A stretch of DNA of 64,000 nucleotides from Enterococcus malodoratus ATCC 43197 (GTDB lineage Bacteria; Bacillota; Bacilli; Lactobacillales; Enterococcaceae), in NCBI RefSeq assembly GCF_000407185.1, contig NZ_KE136482.1, positions 434,001 to 498,000 of the forward strand. Reading direction: 5' to 3'. The notes below the pieces were generated by a model, which worked only from the letters and a program-made list of their open reading frames with translations, had not been told where the DNA came from and searched no databases. Of this stretch, positions 1 to 9,130 are shown piece after piece (the first letter of the stretch is position 1; each line of letters opens with the position of its first letter). Both the position numbers and the translations under genes were made by a program.

Positions 1-1085
1 AAAGCATGACCGGTTTCATGGGTCAAGACATCAACATCATCGGAGGTTCCGTTGAAATTAGCAAAGATGAAGGGCATCTGCACCTCATCGATAAACTCGC
101 AGTAACCGCCGCTTTGCTTGCCGGGGCGGCCAGCCAAGTCCATCAATTCTTGCTGGATCATTTGGTCAAAAAAGTTTCCCGTTTCGTCCGACAGTTCATG
201 ATACATCGCTTGGGCTTTTTGAACTAAGTCGTTTCTATTTCCTTGTGGTCGCGGATTGCCTGTTGGATAGACCAGCGGCAGATCATAATGGAAGAGTGTG
301 TCAATCCCAAGGCGTTCTTGTTGGCGTTTGTATAGTTTTTGATTGATCGGGACGACTTCTTCTACAATAAACTGACGGAAAGCATGAAGCTGTTGGCGGT
401 CATAGCTCCAACGATTCATTAACCGATCGCCGTACTCCACGTAATTCGCGAAGCCTAATTTTTGTGCCTGCTGATGACGCAGCGAGACTAATTGATCAAA
501 GATCTCATCAATTTCTTGTTCATGAGTCACGAAGAAGCTCTCATAAACCGCGTGGGCGGCTTTGCGGGTCTCACGATTGGGCTCTGTAAAGAAAGCCGAC
601 AGTTCTGACAACGTGCGTTTTTTGCCTTCAAACTCTAATTCAGCCGAGGCGATCACTTGGATATACTGGCTGACCATTTCGTTTTCCTGCTGTTTTAATT
701 CAATCACCGAATCATCTAAAAGCCGCAATTGATCCTCCGCAAAAAGAAACAGCGTCGCCGGAAAGTCTGCTTCCAGTTGAGTTCGAAAAGGGGAGGACAG
801 CAAGCTTTCATAAAAATGATTGTGGATCTGATTGACCAGCGGTTCATGATGGTCCCAAAAATCATTCTCGTCACGATAAAAGTTGTCACTAGTATCAATG
901 GAGTGACGGATATAGGCTAATTTCATGTTTTTGGCCATGTCACCGCGCAAACGGTTCAGCTCCTGCAAAGCCGTTTTGGCATCCGAATAGCTGTTTGCTT
1001 CGGAAAAATGTTTATTTGCTGCATTGAACGTCGTTTCATACTGATTAAGATCAGGACGTTCATAAGTAAAATCAGAAAATATCAT
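1..1085 (-). CDS. M3-family oligoendopeptidase (PepF-like), 3' part outside window
   Basis: Zinc metallopeptidase of family M3, which cleaves oligopeptides in the cytoplasm. The reading frame starts at an ATG (1085-1083) preceded by GGAGG and stays open to the left edge, giving about 361 residues beginning MIFSDFTYERPDL. Close to the edge it encodes the zinc-binding motif HETGHAF (HExxH), which in this family lies in the second half of a protein of roughly 560-600 residues. About a third is therefore missing, including the downstream zinc-ligand Glu. The M3 call rests on the HExxH plus the helical N-terminal region typical of PepF-type enzymes. A terminator separates it from the upstream alanine dehydrogenase gene, which has the same orientation, so it is probably transcribed on its own. 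Confidence 0.85.
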   Translation of the reverse strand, partial: MIFSDFTYERPDLNQYETTFNAANKHFSEANSYSDAKTALQELNRLRGDMAKNMKLAYIRHSIDTSDNFYRDENDFWDHHEPLVNQIHNHFYESLLSSPFRTQLEADFPATLFLFAEDQLRLLDDSVIELKQQENEMVSQYIQVIASAELEFEGKKRTLSELSAFFTEPNRETRKAAHAVYESFFVTHEQEIDEIFDQLVSLRHQQAQKLGFANYVEYGDRLMNRWSYDRQQLHAFRQFIVEEVVPINQKLYKRQQERLGIDTLFHYDLPLVYPTGNPRPQGNRNDLVQKAQAMYHELSDETGNFFDQMIQQELMDLAGRPGKQSGGYCEFIDEVQMPFIFANFNGTSDDVDVLTHETGHA

Positions 1086-1128
1086 ATGAGACCTCCATTT
1101 ATTTATAAGCTAACTAAGTATAACAAAA

Positions 1129-1158
1129 AAACCTGCCAGCAGGAGGCTGGCAGGTTTA
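1129..1158 (-). terminator. Rho-independent terminator of ald
   Basis: On the minus strand an AACCTGCCAGC / GCTGGCAGGTT stem with a short loop is followed by a run of T. It begins directly after the alanine dehydrogenase stop codon. Confidence 0.85.
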
Positions 1159-1165
1159 ATCATTC

Positions 1166-2302
1166 TTACGAATTCATCATTAATTCTTCGTTTAGCAACT
1201 CATCCAGCTGCGTATAGTCCATCGATAAATCTTTTGCGACAGCTTCAATCGTCAACTTGCCGTTGTAAGTATTCACACCGCGGCGAAGCGCTAAATCATT
1301 TTTCAAGATTTCTTCTAACGGGTTGTTAGCCAATAAGTTGGCATACGCCATTGTACTATTACTCAATGCATAAGTCGCTGTTTGCGGCACAGCACCAGGC
1401 ATATTCGCAACCGCGTAATGAACAACACCTTCTTTGACATAAGTTGGATCGTCATGGGTAGTCACGCGGTCTTCAGTTTCGAAAATCCCGCCTTGGTCGA
1501 TGGCAACATCGACGATGACAGAATGATCAGGAATATTTGCGACCATTTCTTTGGTAACTAAAGTTGGTGCTTTATGGCCTGGAATTAAAACAGCCCCGAT
1601 AACTAAATCAGCCGTTTTCAAGCATTCTTGAATATTGAAGCTGTTTGACATCATGGTTTGGATACTATTGCCGAAGATAATGTCTAATTCCTTCAAGCGG
1701 GGAACGCTGACATCTAAAATAGTTACGTTCGCTCCTAAACCTAAAGCCAATTTTGCGGCATTCAATCCAACAACACCACCGCCGATTACGACAACATTGC
1801 CGCGACGTACGCCAGGAACACCAGAAAGCAGGATTCCTTTACCGCCGTTGACACGTTCTAGATAGTTGGCACCGATTTGCGCAGCCATCCGGCCGGCAAT
1901 TTCACTCATTGGTGCAAGTAATGGCAATGTATTATCTGCCGGTTGTACATTTTCATAGGCAATCGCATTCACACCACTGTTTACTAAAGCTTCTGTTAAC
2001 GGTCTGTTTGCTGCTAAGTGTAAATAGGTGAATAATAATAATCCTTTACGGAAATACTGATACTCTTCGGGAAGCGGCTCTTTTACTTTCATGACCATTT
2101 CAGCAGCCCAAACATCTGCGGCATTGTCGATAATTGTTGCACCTGCTGCAGCATACTCTTCGTCTGAAATTGCGGAACCTTTGCCGGCATCTTTTTCTAC
2201 TAATACTTGATGACCACGATTGGTTAGATCAAATACTCCAGATGGGGGAAGGGCAACACGGTTTTCATTGTTCTTGATTTCTTTCGGAATTCCAATAATC
2301 AT
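1166..2302 (-). CDS. ald: Alanine dehydrogenase
   Basis: NAD-dependent L-alanine dehydrogenase, interconverting L-alanine with pyruvate and ammonia. The 378-residue protein has the family's normal length. Visible features are the N-terminal IGIPKEIK signature, Lys74 in VMKVKEP and His95 in FTYLHLA at the positions of the known catalytic Lys/His pair, and a Rossmann motif VVIGGGVVG at about 171-179. The start chosen is the ATG at 2302, with AAGGAG a suitable distance upstream. A GTG nine bases earlier would add three residues but sits too close to that site. It has its own terminator and a recognisable promoter, so it is probably monocistronic. In Firmicutes this enzyme normally feeds alanine into central metabolism or supports survival on amino acids. 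Confidence 0.95.
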   Translation of the reverse strand: MIIGIPKEIKNNENRVALPPSGVFDLTNRGHQVLVEKDAGKGSAISDEEYAAAGATIIDNAADVWAAEMVMKVKEPLPEEYQYFRKGLLLFTYLHLAANRPLTEALVNSGVNAIAYENVQPADNTLPLLAPMSEIAGRMAAQIGANYLERVNGGKGILLSGVPGVRRGNVVVIGGGVVGLNAAKLALGLGANVTILDVSVPRLKELDIIFGNSIQTMMSNSFNIQECLKTADLVIGAVLIPGHKAPTLVTKEMVANIPDHSVIVDVAIDQGGIFETEDRVTTHDDPTYVKEGVVHYAVANMPGAVPQTATYALSNSTMAYANLLANNPLEEILKNDLALRRGVNTYNGKLTIEAVAKDLSMDYTQLDELLNEELMMNS

Positions 2303-2324
2303 TTGACACACTCCTTCTTAACGA

Positions 2325-2336
2325 TTCGTATACGAA
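2325..2336. promoter_or_regulatory. 12-bp perfect palindrome in the ald leader
   Basis: TTCGTATACGAA lies between the ald promoter and its ribosome binding site. The position suits an operator, but the regulator is unknown. Confidence 0.35.
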
Positions 2337-2356
2337 GTGGATTCGCTTACAAAATA

Positions 2357-2384
2357 ATTGTACAGGAATATAGAACAATTTCAA
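2357..2384 (-). promoter_or_regulatory. Predicted ald promoter
   Basis: Minus strand: TTGAAA (-35), 16-nt spacer, TACAAT (-10), about 55 nt upstream of the ald start. Confidence 0.5.
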
Positions 2385-2598
2385 CTAAGAATTTGCAAAG
2401 GATTTAACGCATGTGAATTATTGTGACCAAATGAAATCCTTTACATATTTTAATAGTCGCCCGATTCTGCTTAGCGTGCTCTTATTGATGAGGGCTGCCG
2501 AATAAAAAATTATTATTTAGATAATAAGAAATAAAATATTTGCGAAAATGGAGATTACTAGGGATAATAAGAAAAGGATATTAAGGAGCGAAGTCACT

Positions 2599-2991
2599 AT
2601 GCCGGAAAAACAACGGATTGATCTATTAAAAGAGCAAGTCAGCTTTCTGGAAGCACGCTTGACTCGTTATGAGGAATTACTTAACGGTCCCATGCTAAAG
2701 CGAATCGTATTTGGCGGGGGACGCAGAGCTAAACTCAGCATTGTCGAAATTGTGATCGGCCTGATCGTGTTACTATATACACTTTTTAGAGTGCAGTTAA
2801 GCGTTATTTTCGCTGTAATTGTGATCTTATCACTGTTTATCATTCTTTTTTCTGCGATTCAATTGAATGTAATTCGTAAAAAGAATGGAAAAGAAAAATA
2901 TCAGCGGATGATTGCCAGCTTAACAGCAGAGAAGGCCTCGATGGATAAAGAGTTGGCGCGTTTAACAGCAGAAAAAGAAGGACTTGAGTAA
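2599..2991 (+). CDS. Small two-helix membrane protein with coiled-coil ends
   Basis: Not recognised as a named family. The ATG at 2599 is chosen because AAGGAG lies just upstream; an earlier in-frame ATG (2548) has no such site. The 130-residue protein has a charged helical N-terminus (about 1-30), two adjacent hydrophobic segments (about 47-63 and 67-90), and a charged C-terminal helix with two related LTAEK units (about 100-130). The likely topology is a membrane hairpin with both helical ends on the same side. It is a single gene convergent with the Mga-like pair. No function is proposed. Confidence 0.7.
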   Translation: MPEKQRIDLLKEQVSFLEARLTRYEELLNGPMLKRIVFGGGRRAKLSIVEIVIGLIVLLYTLFRVQLSVIFAVIVILSLFIILFSAIQLNVIRKKNGKEKYQRMIASLTAEKASMDKELARLTAEKEGLE

Positions 2992-3010
2992 TTGCTCAAG
3001 TCCTTCTTTA
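2976..3010. terminator. Bidirectional terminator overlapping a stop codon
   Basis: GAAGGACTTGAG / CTCAAGTCCTTC stem with a TAATTG loop. The loop contains the stop codon of the + strand gene, and the structure also lies at the end of the convergent Mga-like gene. Confidence 0.75.
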
Positions 3011-4522
3011 TTGTATTGCCAGCAGATTGTTTCGTTCGTTTGTCTGATCGACCATCAACTGGATTTTGTTCAGAGAATGAATGCTGGGACAGAGCTCGAC
3101 AGCAATGATCGGTGTTTGGCAATTGGGTACGTTAAAGGTAGACGTACTGATCACTACATCGTGTTCTTCAAAAACTTCTAAGTAGCTCTTATTATGTAAT
3201 TGAGTGACATTTACTTGATGAATCACGTAATTCCCTCGAATTGAAAAGCGTAAAAGTTCGATTAATAAACTCTCCTGCATTTTTGAATCGGTTGAAACAA
3301 TCAACAAATTGACAGGCTTTTCCGATTGCTTCATGCCGTTCAAACAACTTGGGACAGTGGCGATGATTTGATAGATATAATTATCGATAAATTCCGTAGA
3401 GTTGAATAGATGATAGTCGTCTGTGAAATCAATCACTAGTTTACGCAGCTGATGAACACAATGAGCGTGAAAAACCTCCAATAAACGCAAACAATCCTTT
3501 TTCCGATCCTGTACCACACTGATGAATTCCTTTGTTGTTGCATGAAACAGATGCTGATTGATTAATATAGTCGCTAACTGGTCCTTTTGCAGGTCGCTTA
3601 AAGGTTCGTTCAGCATTTTACTCAATTTTTCCGTCAGTTCATAATGTGTTTCATAATGATAAGCTAAGGAATGATTTGCTTCTAAAACCCGATCTCGCTG
3701 TTCTTCTCCTAGTAAAAACAAATCTGAGTAGAGCAGCCAGAAACTGTCCTTCATCACGTCTTCGGAATAGAGTATCAGCAACTCATTACGCAAATAAGGG
3801 CCGAAATTGTTGATGGTGTTTTGATCAGGCGGAATTATACTAGTAGAAACCAAGGTACGGGAAGATACTCGATGCCCTCTGGAAACACGAACAAGACTGA
3901 TAAAGAAGGAAAGCGTCAAGCGATTATATTGGGCCAAAGAGACTGTAAGGTTATTGTTCTTAATCATTGAACGAGTAATCGCGTCGCCGAAATGGAAAAA
4001 TTCGGAACTAAAGCGCGTATTTTCCCGCTCAATTTTCTTTTCCGAAAAATACAGGAAGTACGAATGACGAATCGCCGTTTCATTCCCGGTTAATCGAAAG
4101 GGACGGCGGTGAATCGTTAACTTCCATTTTGCTAAGGCCTCCTGTAAGTCCTTCATCGCCGCTTGGATAGTTGTCAGGCTGCAAAATAGAGCTTTCGAAA
4201 GGTCCAATAAAGAAAGGCAATCTTCAAAGAAAATCGCCTCCAAAATTTTGAAAGCCACGGAGTTTCTGATTAAGGTTGAAAAAAGCACATCGATCGTGGC
4301 ATTGTCTTTAAGTTCCAAACGGTATAAACCATTTTCCCGCACGATTTTATAGTAATCACTTTGGGCATTGATTGCGCGAATGTCATTTAAGAAAGCTGGT
4401 GTTGTACATTCTGTTATCTTAGATAATTCATCACTCGAGCGAGGATGTTGAGAATAATAAAGTGTTTCAATTAAGAGCAGTTGACGCTGGCTATCTCGCT
4501 TTAGCAGATGGCGTAAGTTCAT
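3008..4522 (-). CDS. Mga-family transcriptional regulator (second of tandem pair)
   Basis: Probable DNA-binding virulence or sugar-response regulator of the Mga/AtxA type. The N-terminus (MNLRHLLKRDSQRQ, then an HTH-like SSDELSKITECTTPAFLNDIRAIN) resembles the two HTH domains of Mga, followed by a long helical central region of the PRD type and a C-terminal EIIB-like region. The start is the ATG at 4522, with AAAGGAA upstream; an earlier in-frame ATG (4561) lies deep inside the preceding gene. Length is 504 residues, usual for the family. It overlaps the end of the upstream paralog by 32 bases, so the two are almost certainly co-transcribed. Such regulators are often controlled by PTS phosphorylation of their PRDs. 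The target genes are not evident here. Confidence 0.75.
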   Translation of the reverse strand: MNLRHLLKRDSQRQLLLIETLYYSQHPRSSDELSKITECTTPAFLNDIRAINAQSDYYKIVRENGLYRLELKDNATIDVLFSTLIRNSVAFKILEAIFFEDCLSLLDLSKALFCSLTTIQAAMKDLQEALAKWKLTIHRRPFRLTGNETAIRHSYFLYFSEKKIERENTRFSSEFFHFGDAITRSMIKNNNLTVSLAQYNRLTLSFFISLVRVSRGHRVSSRTLVSTSIIPPDQNTINNFGPYLRNELLILYSEDVMKDSFWLLYSDLFLLGEEQRDRVLEANHSLAYHYETHYELTEKLSKMLNEPLSDLQKDQLATILINQHLFHATTKEFISVVQDRKKDCLRLLEVFHAHCVHQLRKLVIDFTDDYHLFNSTEFIDNYIYQIIATVPSCLNGMKQSEKPVNLLIVSTDSKMQESLLIELLRFSIRGNYVIHQVNVTQLHNKSYLEVFEEHDVVISTSTFNVPNCQTPIIAVELCPSIHSLNKIQLMVDQTNERNNLLAIQ

Positions 4523-6023
4523 TATATAGTTCCTTTCGTGACGGAAGAGGTTCATAGTCATTTATAAATTGTTGGATGCGATCGAAATCCTTTGATGTCG
4601 GATAAGTATTGATCGCGATCAATGGGCAAGCCGGTACCAAATTGTTCATAGTAACATTTGTGACGACCAAATCGTAATTGCGTGTTAAGTTGACCAGTTG
4701 TTCTTGAAAAAGATAAGGACTCTCAAAATACTCATATTGAACCGACCCCTTAATATAAGCCGGAAAAACAGAGTGCCAAAAGCGTTCATGAGATGTAGAG
4801 GTATCCGATAGTAAAAGAACTCTGATCGGACGGTCTGCATCGACCAAGCGCTGTAATAAGTCCGGAATTATAGTGATCAGGCTGCTGATATACATCGAAA
4901 TAAGTAACTCCTGCTTTCGCGGAATTAGAAATTCACTCACAATTTTACTCAATTTTCTTATTTCTCGGCCGTACTTTTTCCCAATTAATTTCAACATTGC
5001 TTTGTCTGTCTCTTGAATAATTTCAATCGAACATTCTTTATGATTGTAGCAGAACAGGCGATTGCCCAGCTGCCGCAAGGTATCCAGCCTCTCAGTCTGA
5101 GAAAGCGGCGTAACTAACAGATTATTGACCTTGTCTATTAAAAAATGACGGGCTTCATAAAAATGTGCCAACTGTCTATTTTTTTTATGAACGAGGGTCT
5201 GCTGCTGGCGAGTCAAAATCAATTGGTGAGAATAGAGCGGCCACAAGCATTCACGTAAGTAGGCCGCATTGAAGGGCCGTTCGCTTTCTCGGCGGATTAG
5301 GTAGCCCAAGTGAGTGAGCTGATCTAATTCAGGAATGATCAATCCGCATTTTGAAGAAAGACCTTTCATCTTATGTCCATGTTTTCGACGCTGCAGGCCA
5401 ATCAAAAAACTATGCATCAGTTGAAAATGCACATTCATGTTATTCGTAATATGATTGTCGGCTAAAATTCGACGAATCAACTGGTCGACAGCGTCAATCA
5501 GGTTTTTTGAAAAGCCGTAATTTGAAAATTGTATTCGTGACTCTTTAAAGAAGAGATAGTAAAATTGACGAATTGAAGCTTCATCCCCGACCATTTGCAG
5601 CGGGCGATGGTTAACGCCAATGTCCCATTTAAGCAATTCGCTTTTAATCGCAATCAGATAGCGCTGCATGTTGGAAAAGCTGCAATTCAAATCTTTCGCA
5701 GCAAACTGAATCTTTTCATTCTTTTCAAAAAAGAGACTTTCAATAATATCATATTCCAGACTGCTGCGTAAAACGTAGGCGTAGATCGTATCGATCGTCG
5801 CGTGAAAATCAAACTCAATGGAGTAAAGACCTTTATTTTTAATAATTCTGATAGGTAGATTTTCTTCATTTAGAAAACGGATGTCATTAAGCAATATAGG
5901 TCGTGAGCAATCCAATATCTCCATTAATTCTTCAGAAGTCACAAAATCTTTTTCATAGTAAAGTTTTTCAACGATGATTATCCGTCGCAATGATTCTTGT
6001 CTCATTAACCCTCTTAAACTCAT
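4491..6023 (-). CDS. Mga-family transcriptional regulator (first of tandem pair)
   Basis: Paralog of the following gene: 510 residues, starting MSLRGLMRQESLRRIIIVEKLYY with an HTH segment TSEELMEILDCSRPILLNDIRFLN. GGGAG precedes the ATG at 6023. The shared pattern LLIETLYY / IIVEKLYY, then S-x-ELxxIxxC-(T/S)xP-x-LLNDIR, shows that the two genes arose by duplication. The rest is helical with no enzyme motif. The upstream region to HU is AT-rich and probably holds promoters for both directions. The Mga call is by architecture and length. Confidence 0.75.
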   Translation of the reverse strand: MSLRGLMRQESLRRIIIVEKLYYEKDFVTSEELMEILDCSRPILLNDIRFLNEENLPIRIIKNKGLYSIEFDFHATIDTIYAYVLRSSLEYDIIESLFFEKNEKIQFAAKDLNCSFSNMQRYLIAIKSELLKWDIGVNHRPLQMVGDEASIRQFYYLFFKESRIQFSNYGFSKNLIDAVDQLIRRILADNHITNNMNVHFQLMHSFLIGLQRRKHGHKMKGLSSKCGLIIPELDQLTHLGYLIRRESERPFNAAYLRECLWPLYSHQLILTRQQQTLVHKKNRQLAHFYEARHFLIDKVNNLLVTPLSQTERLDTLRQLGNRLFCYNHKECSIEIIQETDKAMLKLIGKKYGREIRKLSKIVSEFLIPRKQELLISMYISSLITIIPDLLQRLVDADRPIRVLLLSDTSTSHERFWHSVFPAYIKGSVQYEYFESPYLFQEQLVNLTRNYDLVVTNVTMNNLVPACPLIAINTYPTSKDFDRIQQFINDYEPLPSRKELYNELTPSAKAR

Positions 6024-6275
6024 AAATAAAACTCCCTGAATATTTTTTTATTTAATATAATGTCAAAAGAGTGGTTAAACAAGCCTAAAAGGCCTAATTA
6101 TCCGTTATATTTGTTATTTAACTAACTATCAATAAGAATTATTATAATTTAGGATACCAATTTAATAAGGGCAAATACAAATTATTTTAAAAAACTTTGA
6201 ATAAATTTTTTATTTTTTAATATATAATTAAAAAAAAAGAAAAAACCGAAAAAGAGAGAAAAAGAGCGTTAACTG

Positions 6276-6304
6276 TTGCCTTTCTCCGCAAGAACGAATA
6301 GAAT
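6276..6304 (+). promoter_or_regulatory. Candidate HU promoter
   Basis: TTGCCT, 17-nt spacer, TAGAAT, ending about 42 nt before the HU start codon. A TATAAT at 6223-6228 further upstream has only a TTGAAT at a 20-nt spacing and is less likely. The rest of 6024-6346 is AT-rich with no gene. Confidence 0.4.
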
Positions 6305-6346
6305 TATCTTTGGAATACATTAAAAAGATAGTGGAGGCTATACATT

Positions 6347-6622
6347 ATGATCAATAAACAAAGTTTAGTTGAACAAGTAGCAGAAAAAACTGGATTAACA
6401 AAGAAAGACGCAACATCAGCTGTAGATGCTTTATTTGACGGCATTCAATCATCATTAAAAGATGGCGAAAAAGTCCAAGTCATCGGTTTTGGTAACTTTG
6501 AAGTACGTGAACGTGCTGCTCGTAAAGGCCGTAACCCTCAAACAGGTGAAGAAATCACCATCGCAGCAAGCAAATCACCAGCATTTAAAGCCGGTAAACA
6601 ATTAAAAGACGCTGTAAAATAG
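6347..6622 (+). CDS. hup: DNA-binding protein HU
   Basis: Histone-like nucleoid protein that binds and bends DNA as a dimer. The 91-residue length is typical. It has [22 protein letters not shown] at the N-terminus, the [26 protein letters not shown]-binding arm, and the usual ending [19 protein letters not shown] precedes the ATG. Codon use is that of a highly expressed gene. A terminator follows. The gene is single and forms the left border of the integrated element described next. Confidence 0.97.
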   Translation: MINKQSLVEQVAEKTGLTKKDATSAVDALFDGIQSSLKDGEKVQVIGFGNFEVRERAARKGRNPQTGEEITIAASKSPAFKAGKQLKDAVK

Positions 6623-6632
6623 TATCGACATT

Positions 6633-6672
6633 AGACCTGTTGGGGCTGTAAGGCTCTTGCAGGTTTTTGTTT
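6633..6672 (+). terminator. HU terminator
   Basis: ACCTG ... CAGGT hairpin followed by TTTTTGTTTTG, just after the HU stop codon. Confidence 0.6.
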
Positions 6673-6684
6673 TGTAGAAAGGGT

Positions 6685-6706
6685 AAAAGGGGCAAAAAAG
6701 GGGCAA
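6685..6706. repeat. Two tandem 11-bp repeats at the integrase end
   Basis: AAAAGGGGCAA occurs twice in succession between the HU terminator and the 3' end of the integrase gene. Short direct repeats at this place are typical arm-type integrase sites next to an attachment site. No second attachment site was found because the far end of the element is lost. Confidence 0.4.
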
Positions 6707-6721
6707 AAAGAAAAAGAATGG

Positions 6722-7864
6722 CTATAAACCATTCTCTTCTAGTTGGCTGATTAAGTCAGTCTTCATTTTATCGGTAATGTGCGTATAAATTTTATTTGTG
6801 ACGTCTGCATCTTCGTGCCCTACTCGATCCATAATTGCTTTCAAAGGTGTGTTCTGTTCGGCGAGTAACGAAACATGGGTATGCCTAAGAATATGAGAGG
6901 TTAATCGCTTGTGAATTCCACTTTTTTTACCTGCAGCAGCAAAAGATCGATTGAATGAACTATTTTGCATGGGCGTTCCCGATCGGGTCACAAAAACGAA
7001 CCCATCATTACTAAAATCAGATTCGGATACCAAATCTAGTTTATTTTCCTCAAAAGTGCGTTTTACTAGATCAACCGTCCGGTGAGTCAACTGAACATCT
7101 CTATTTGATTTCTGGGTCTTGGTTGGTCCTATCGCTTTTTGTTTGTAACCTTTGCTGTAGTCGATTGTACCTCTAATGTGAACGATATTATTCTCCAAGT
7201 CGAAATTTTCTTCTCTTAATGCGACTGCTTCGCCAAAGCGAACTCCTGTTAAATACATAAATTCAGCTAGTCGTCCGACACGAAAAGTTAAGCGACTTTT
7301 ATATAGTTGATCTAGGATCAATTTTACTTCACTTTTTTCAAGGTACTTATCCTCAATACGTTCTATATCTTCTAACGTTTTCGCTTTAGAAATGATCTCC
7401 ACGTTTTCTACAGGGTTTTTATCGGCGTAGCCTAGTTTAATCGCATACTTGAACACTAGGTTAAGGTTTGACTTGATATGTGCGACATAGGTCTGAGAAT
7501 AGTCGAGAGAAGCAAAGAAATTCTGCAGCAATCTTGTATCAATGTTTGAAATTAAAATGTCTTCGTTAATAGCCTTGAAAATAATTTTTCGAATGGCTAC
7601 ATACGTGTTCTTTGAGTTAGGTCTCAATGATTTAAAATAATTATTTTCCCACTCCGTATAAACTTGCTGGAAGGGGACTTTGTCAATTTTCTTTTTGGCC
7701 AGCTCATTTTCAATTTTATCATTCAGAATACTTAACGCTTTATTCCATGCCTGTTTAGATTGGCTATTCAGTATCACTGATTTTTTTCGGGTTTTCTCAG
7801 TGTACGGATCTTTGTAGCGCTCGATAAATTTGAAACGCCCGTCCTTAGTTTGTTCAACCCACAT
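6722..7864 (-). CDS. Phage/ICE-type tyrosine integrase
   Basis: Site-specific recombinase that integrates and excises a mobile element. The 380-residue protein has an N-terminal arm-binding-like segment (about 1-40, WVEQTKDGRFKFIERYKDP), a SAM-like core-binding domain (about 60-165), and a catalytic domain with Arg in TGVRFGEAVAL, the HILRHTHVSLLAE box (HxxR) and GHEDADVTNKIYTHI with the Tyr nucleophile. All catalytic residues are present, so it may be active. The gene lies immediately beside HU and points towards it, as expected for an integrase next to its attachment site. The element it belonged to is now cut by an IS21 element. Confidence 0.92.
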   Translation of the reverse strand: MWVEQTKDGRFKFIERYKDPYTEKTRKKSVILNSQSKQAWNKALSILNDKIENELAKKKIDKVPFQQVYTEWENNYFKSLRPNSKNTYVAIRKIIFKAINEDILISNIDTRLLQNFFASLDYSQTYVAHIKSNLNLVFKYAIKLGYADKNPVENVEIISKAKTLEDIERIEDKYLEKSEVKLILDQLYKSRLTFRVGRLAEFMYLTGVRFGEAVALREENFDLENNIVHIRGTIDYSKGYKQKAIGPTKTQKSNRDVQLTHRTVDLVKRTFEENKLDLVSESDFSNDGFVFVTRSGTPMQNSSFNRSFAAAGKKSGIHKRLTSHILRHTHVSLLAEQNTPLKAIMDRVGHEDADVTNKIYTHITDKMKTDLISQLEENGL

Positions 7865-7962
7865 TTTTAAAATCTCCTTATGAATGTATGTTCTCTGTTT
7901 AGTAAAAAGAAAAGCCCTGAGGCTAATCGTGTTTATCCCTTCATCAATAAAGATAAATAGTG

Positions 7963-7968
7963 TATAAT
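7963..7968 (+). promoter_or_regulatory. -10 box of the small element gene
   Basis: TATAAT about 38 nt before the start codon at 8006. No convincing -35 was found. Confidence 0.3.
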
Positions 7969-8005
7969 CACAGTAAATCTTACAATTTTTCGGGTGGTGT
8001 TTTTT

Positions 8006-8170
8006 ATGAATAAAGAAGTAGAAATTGAGTATGAAAAATTACATAAAAAAAACTTATCGAGGCGGAAGCAATTTAGTAAGGAAATCGAAAATAGTTCTAT
8101 CAGTTTTAATATCTCTAAAAAAAGAGTTGATTCCCGCTTAAATAGATTTATTCCAAATCGAAAAAAATAG
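8006..8170 (+). CDS. Small basic protein of the integrated element
   Basis: A 54-codon frame starting MNKEVEIEYEKLHKKN, rich in Lys/Arg and ending FIPNRKK. The ribosome binding site is weak (GGGTGG) but a TATAAT box lies upstream. It is divergent from the integrase, and its 3' end overlaps the convergent DUF6414-like gene by 23 bases. Its charge and position between integrase and immunity genes would fit an excisionase or small regulator, but nothing in the sequence proves that. Confidence 0.4.
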   Translation: MNKEVEIEYEKLHKKNLSRRKQFSKEIENSSISFNISKKRVDSRLNRFIPNRKK

Positions 8171-9071
8171 CTATAGGTCGAACGAAGTATCCATCATCTT
8201 CTAATAGGTTATACGAATCTAAAATTATTTCAGTAAATATGGAATGTGTCGATGAAGCGATTATGTCAGATTCCAATTGGACTCCTTCTTCGGGAATAAT
8301 GTTCTTATTTCTCTTTGACATTACAATGCCAATCATTTTTAAAGGCCTTTTAGTTTGCCCCATCGCAGAAAGAGTAGGGGAGTTCACTCGCAAATTCTTC
8401 TTGTCTAAAATAGATAAAGTGTCGTCTATTCTTATAAGTATAGAGTCTGGGTATAGAAGTTGCCCAAAGGCTGCAAAACGATTGACCAAATTAAAGGTAT
8501 CTTTAGAACTCTTGGATTTAATGAATTTTTTCAAGACTTTAATTCTTTCAGAGTGTTTATTCCTAAGCGCTTTTGAAGAAGTTAATGTTTTTAGTTCTGT
8601 CTCTGCTTCAATAAGTTCTTCATCCTCGAGCATGACTAAGCTCACTGATTCGTCTCGCGTAATGCTTTCCAATATTTCGAAATTATATACATAGAAATTA
8701 TCCTTTATAGAGATGAAATCTCCTTCAGACCAAACTGACTCTGAAGTCAATAAGCGTTCTGAACCTAGTTTGTCAACAAGTACATCTAAAGAGTAATCAT
8801 CTAAAATTGTATCAACTAATTCTGTATTTGCCTCAGAGAAAACAATTTTAAATTTATCAAATTCAGTATTGGAATAATCTCCGTTACCTTTTACGAGGCC
8901 TTCAACTCCCAAAGATCCTCCGACAGTTTTAGTTATTTGATTGCCACCTTCCTCTTCATTTTCTTTTTGTTCTGCTTTACTAACAGTTAATTTGGTTAGA
9001 AGCCCTTCGTTGAGTTGAGCTAAACAAGAATTTACCAATTCTGTATCTAAATACACAAATTCTTTCATCAT
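8148..9071 (-). CDS. DUF6414-like protein of the integrated element
   Basis: A 307-residue soluble protein starting MMKEFVYLDTELVNSCLAQLNEGLL, with a Glu/Lys-rich stretch near 33-45 and a Gly-rich segment TVGGSLGVEGLVKGNGDYS. The N-terminal pattern (short hydrophobic start, D-x-x-x-x-N-S-x-L-A-Q) resembles the DUF6414 family known from Firmicutes mobile elements; this is a family resemblance from memory, not a search. AAAGGAG precedes the start (either of two adjacent Met codons). It follows the ImmA-like gene in the same direction. The function is unknown; a role in immunity or defence is only suggested by location. Confidence 0.6.
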   Translation of the reverse strand: MMKEFVYLDTELVNSCLAQLNEGLLTKLTVSKAEQKENEEEGGNQITKTVGGSLGVEGLVKGNGDYSNTEFDKFKIVFSEANTELVDTILDDYSLDVLVDKLGSERLLTSESVWSEGDFISIKDNFYVYNFEILESITRDESVSLVMLEDEELIEAETELKTLTSSKALRNKHSERIKVLKKFIKSKSSKDTFNLVNRFAAFGQLLYPDSILIRIDDTLSILDKKNLRVNSPTLSAMGQTKRPLKMIGIVMSKRNKNIIPEEGVQLESDIIASSTHSIFTEIILDSYNLLEDDGYFVRPIAIFFDLE

Positions 9072-9130
9072 ACAAACTCCTTTAAAATTAAAATATTTGA
9101 ATTTTTCAAAATCATGAGTAACCTATTTTG

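Noticed and set aside
2325-2336. Resemblance of TTCGTATACGAA to the arms of a loxP site
   Set aside because: Only half-arm length matches, there is no 8-bp spacer with two 13-bp arms, and no Cre-like gene is near; a leader palindrome is simpler.
6197-6228. HU promoter made of TTGAAT and TATAAT
   Set aside because: Spacer is 20 bases and it lies far from the gene; the 6276-6304 pair fits better.
6685-6706. Start of a CRISPR or longer repeat array
   Set aside because: Only two 11-bp units without spacers and no cas genes.
8239-8694. Plus-strand frame of 151 codons opposite the DUF6414-like gene
   Set aside because: No ribosome binding site, composition of a reverse-strand shadow, and the minus-strand frame is longer and better supported.
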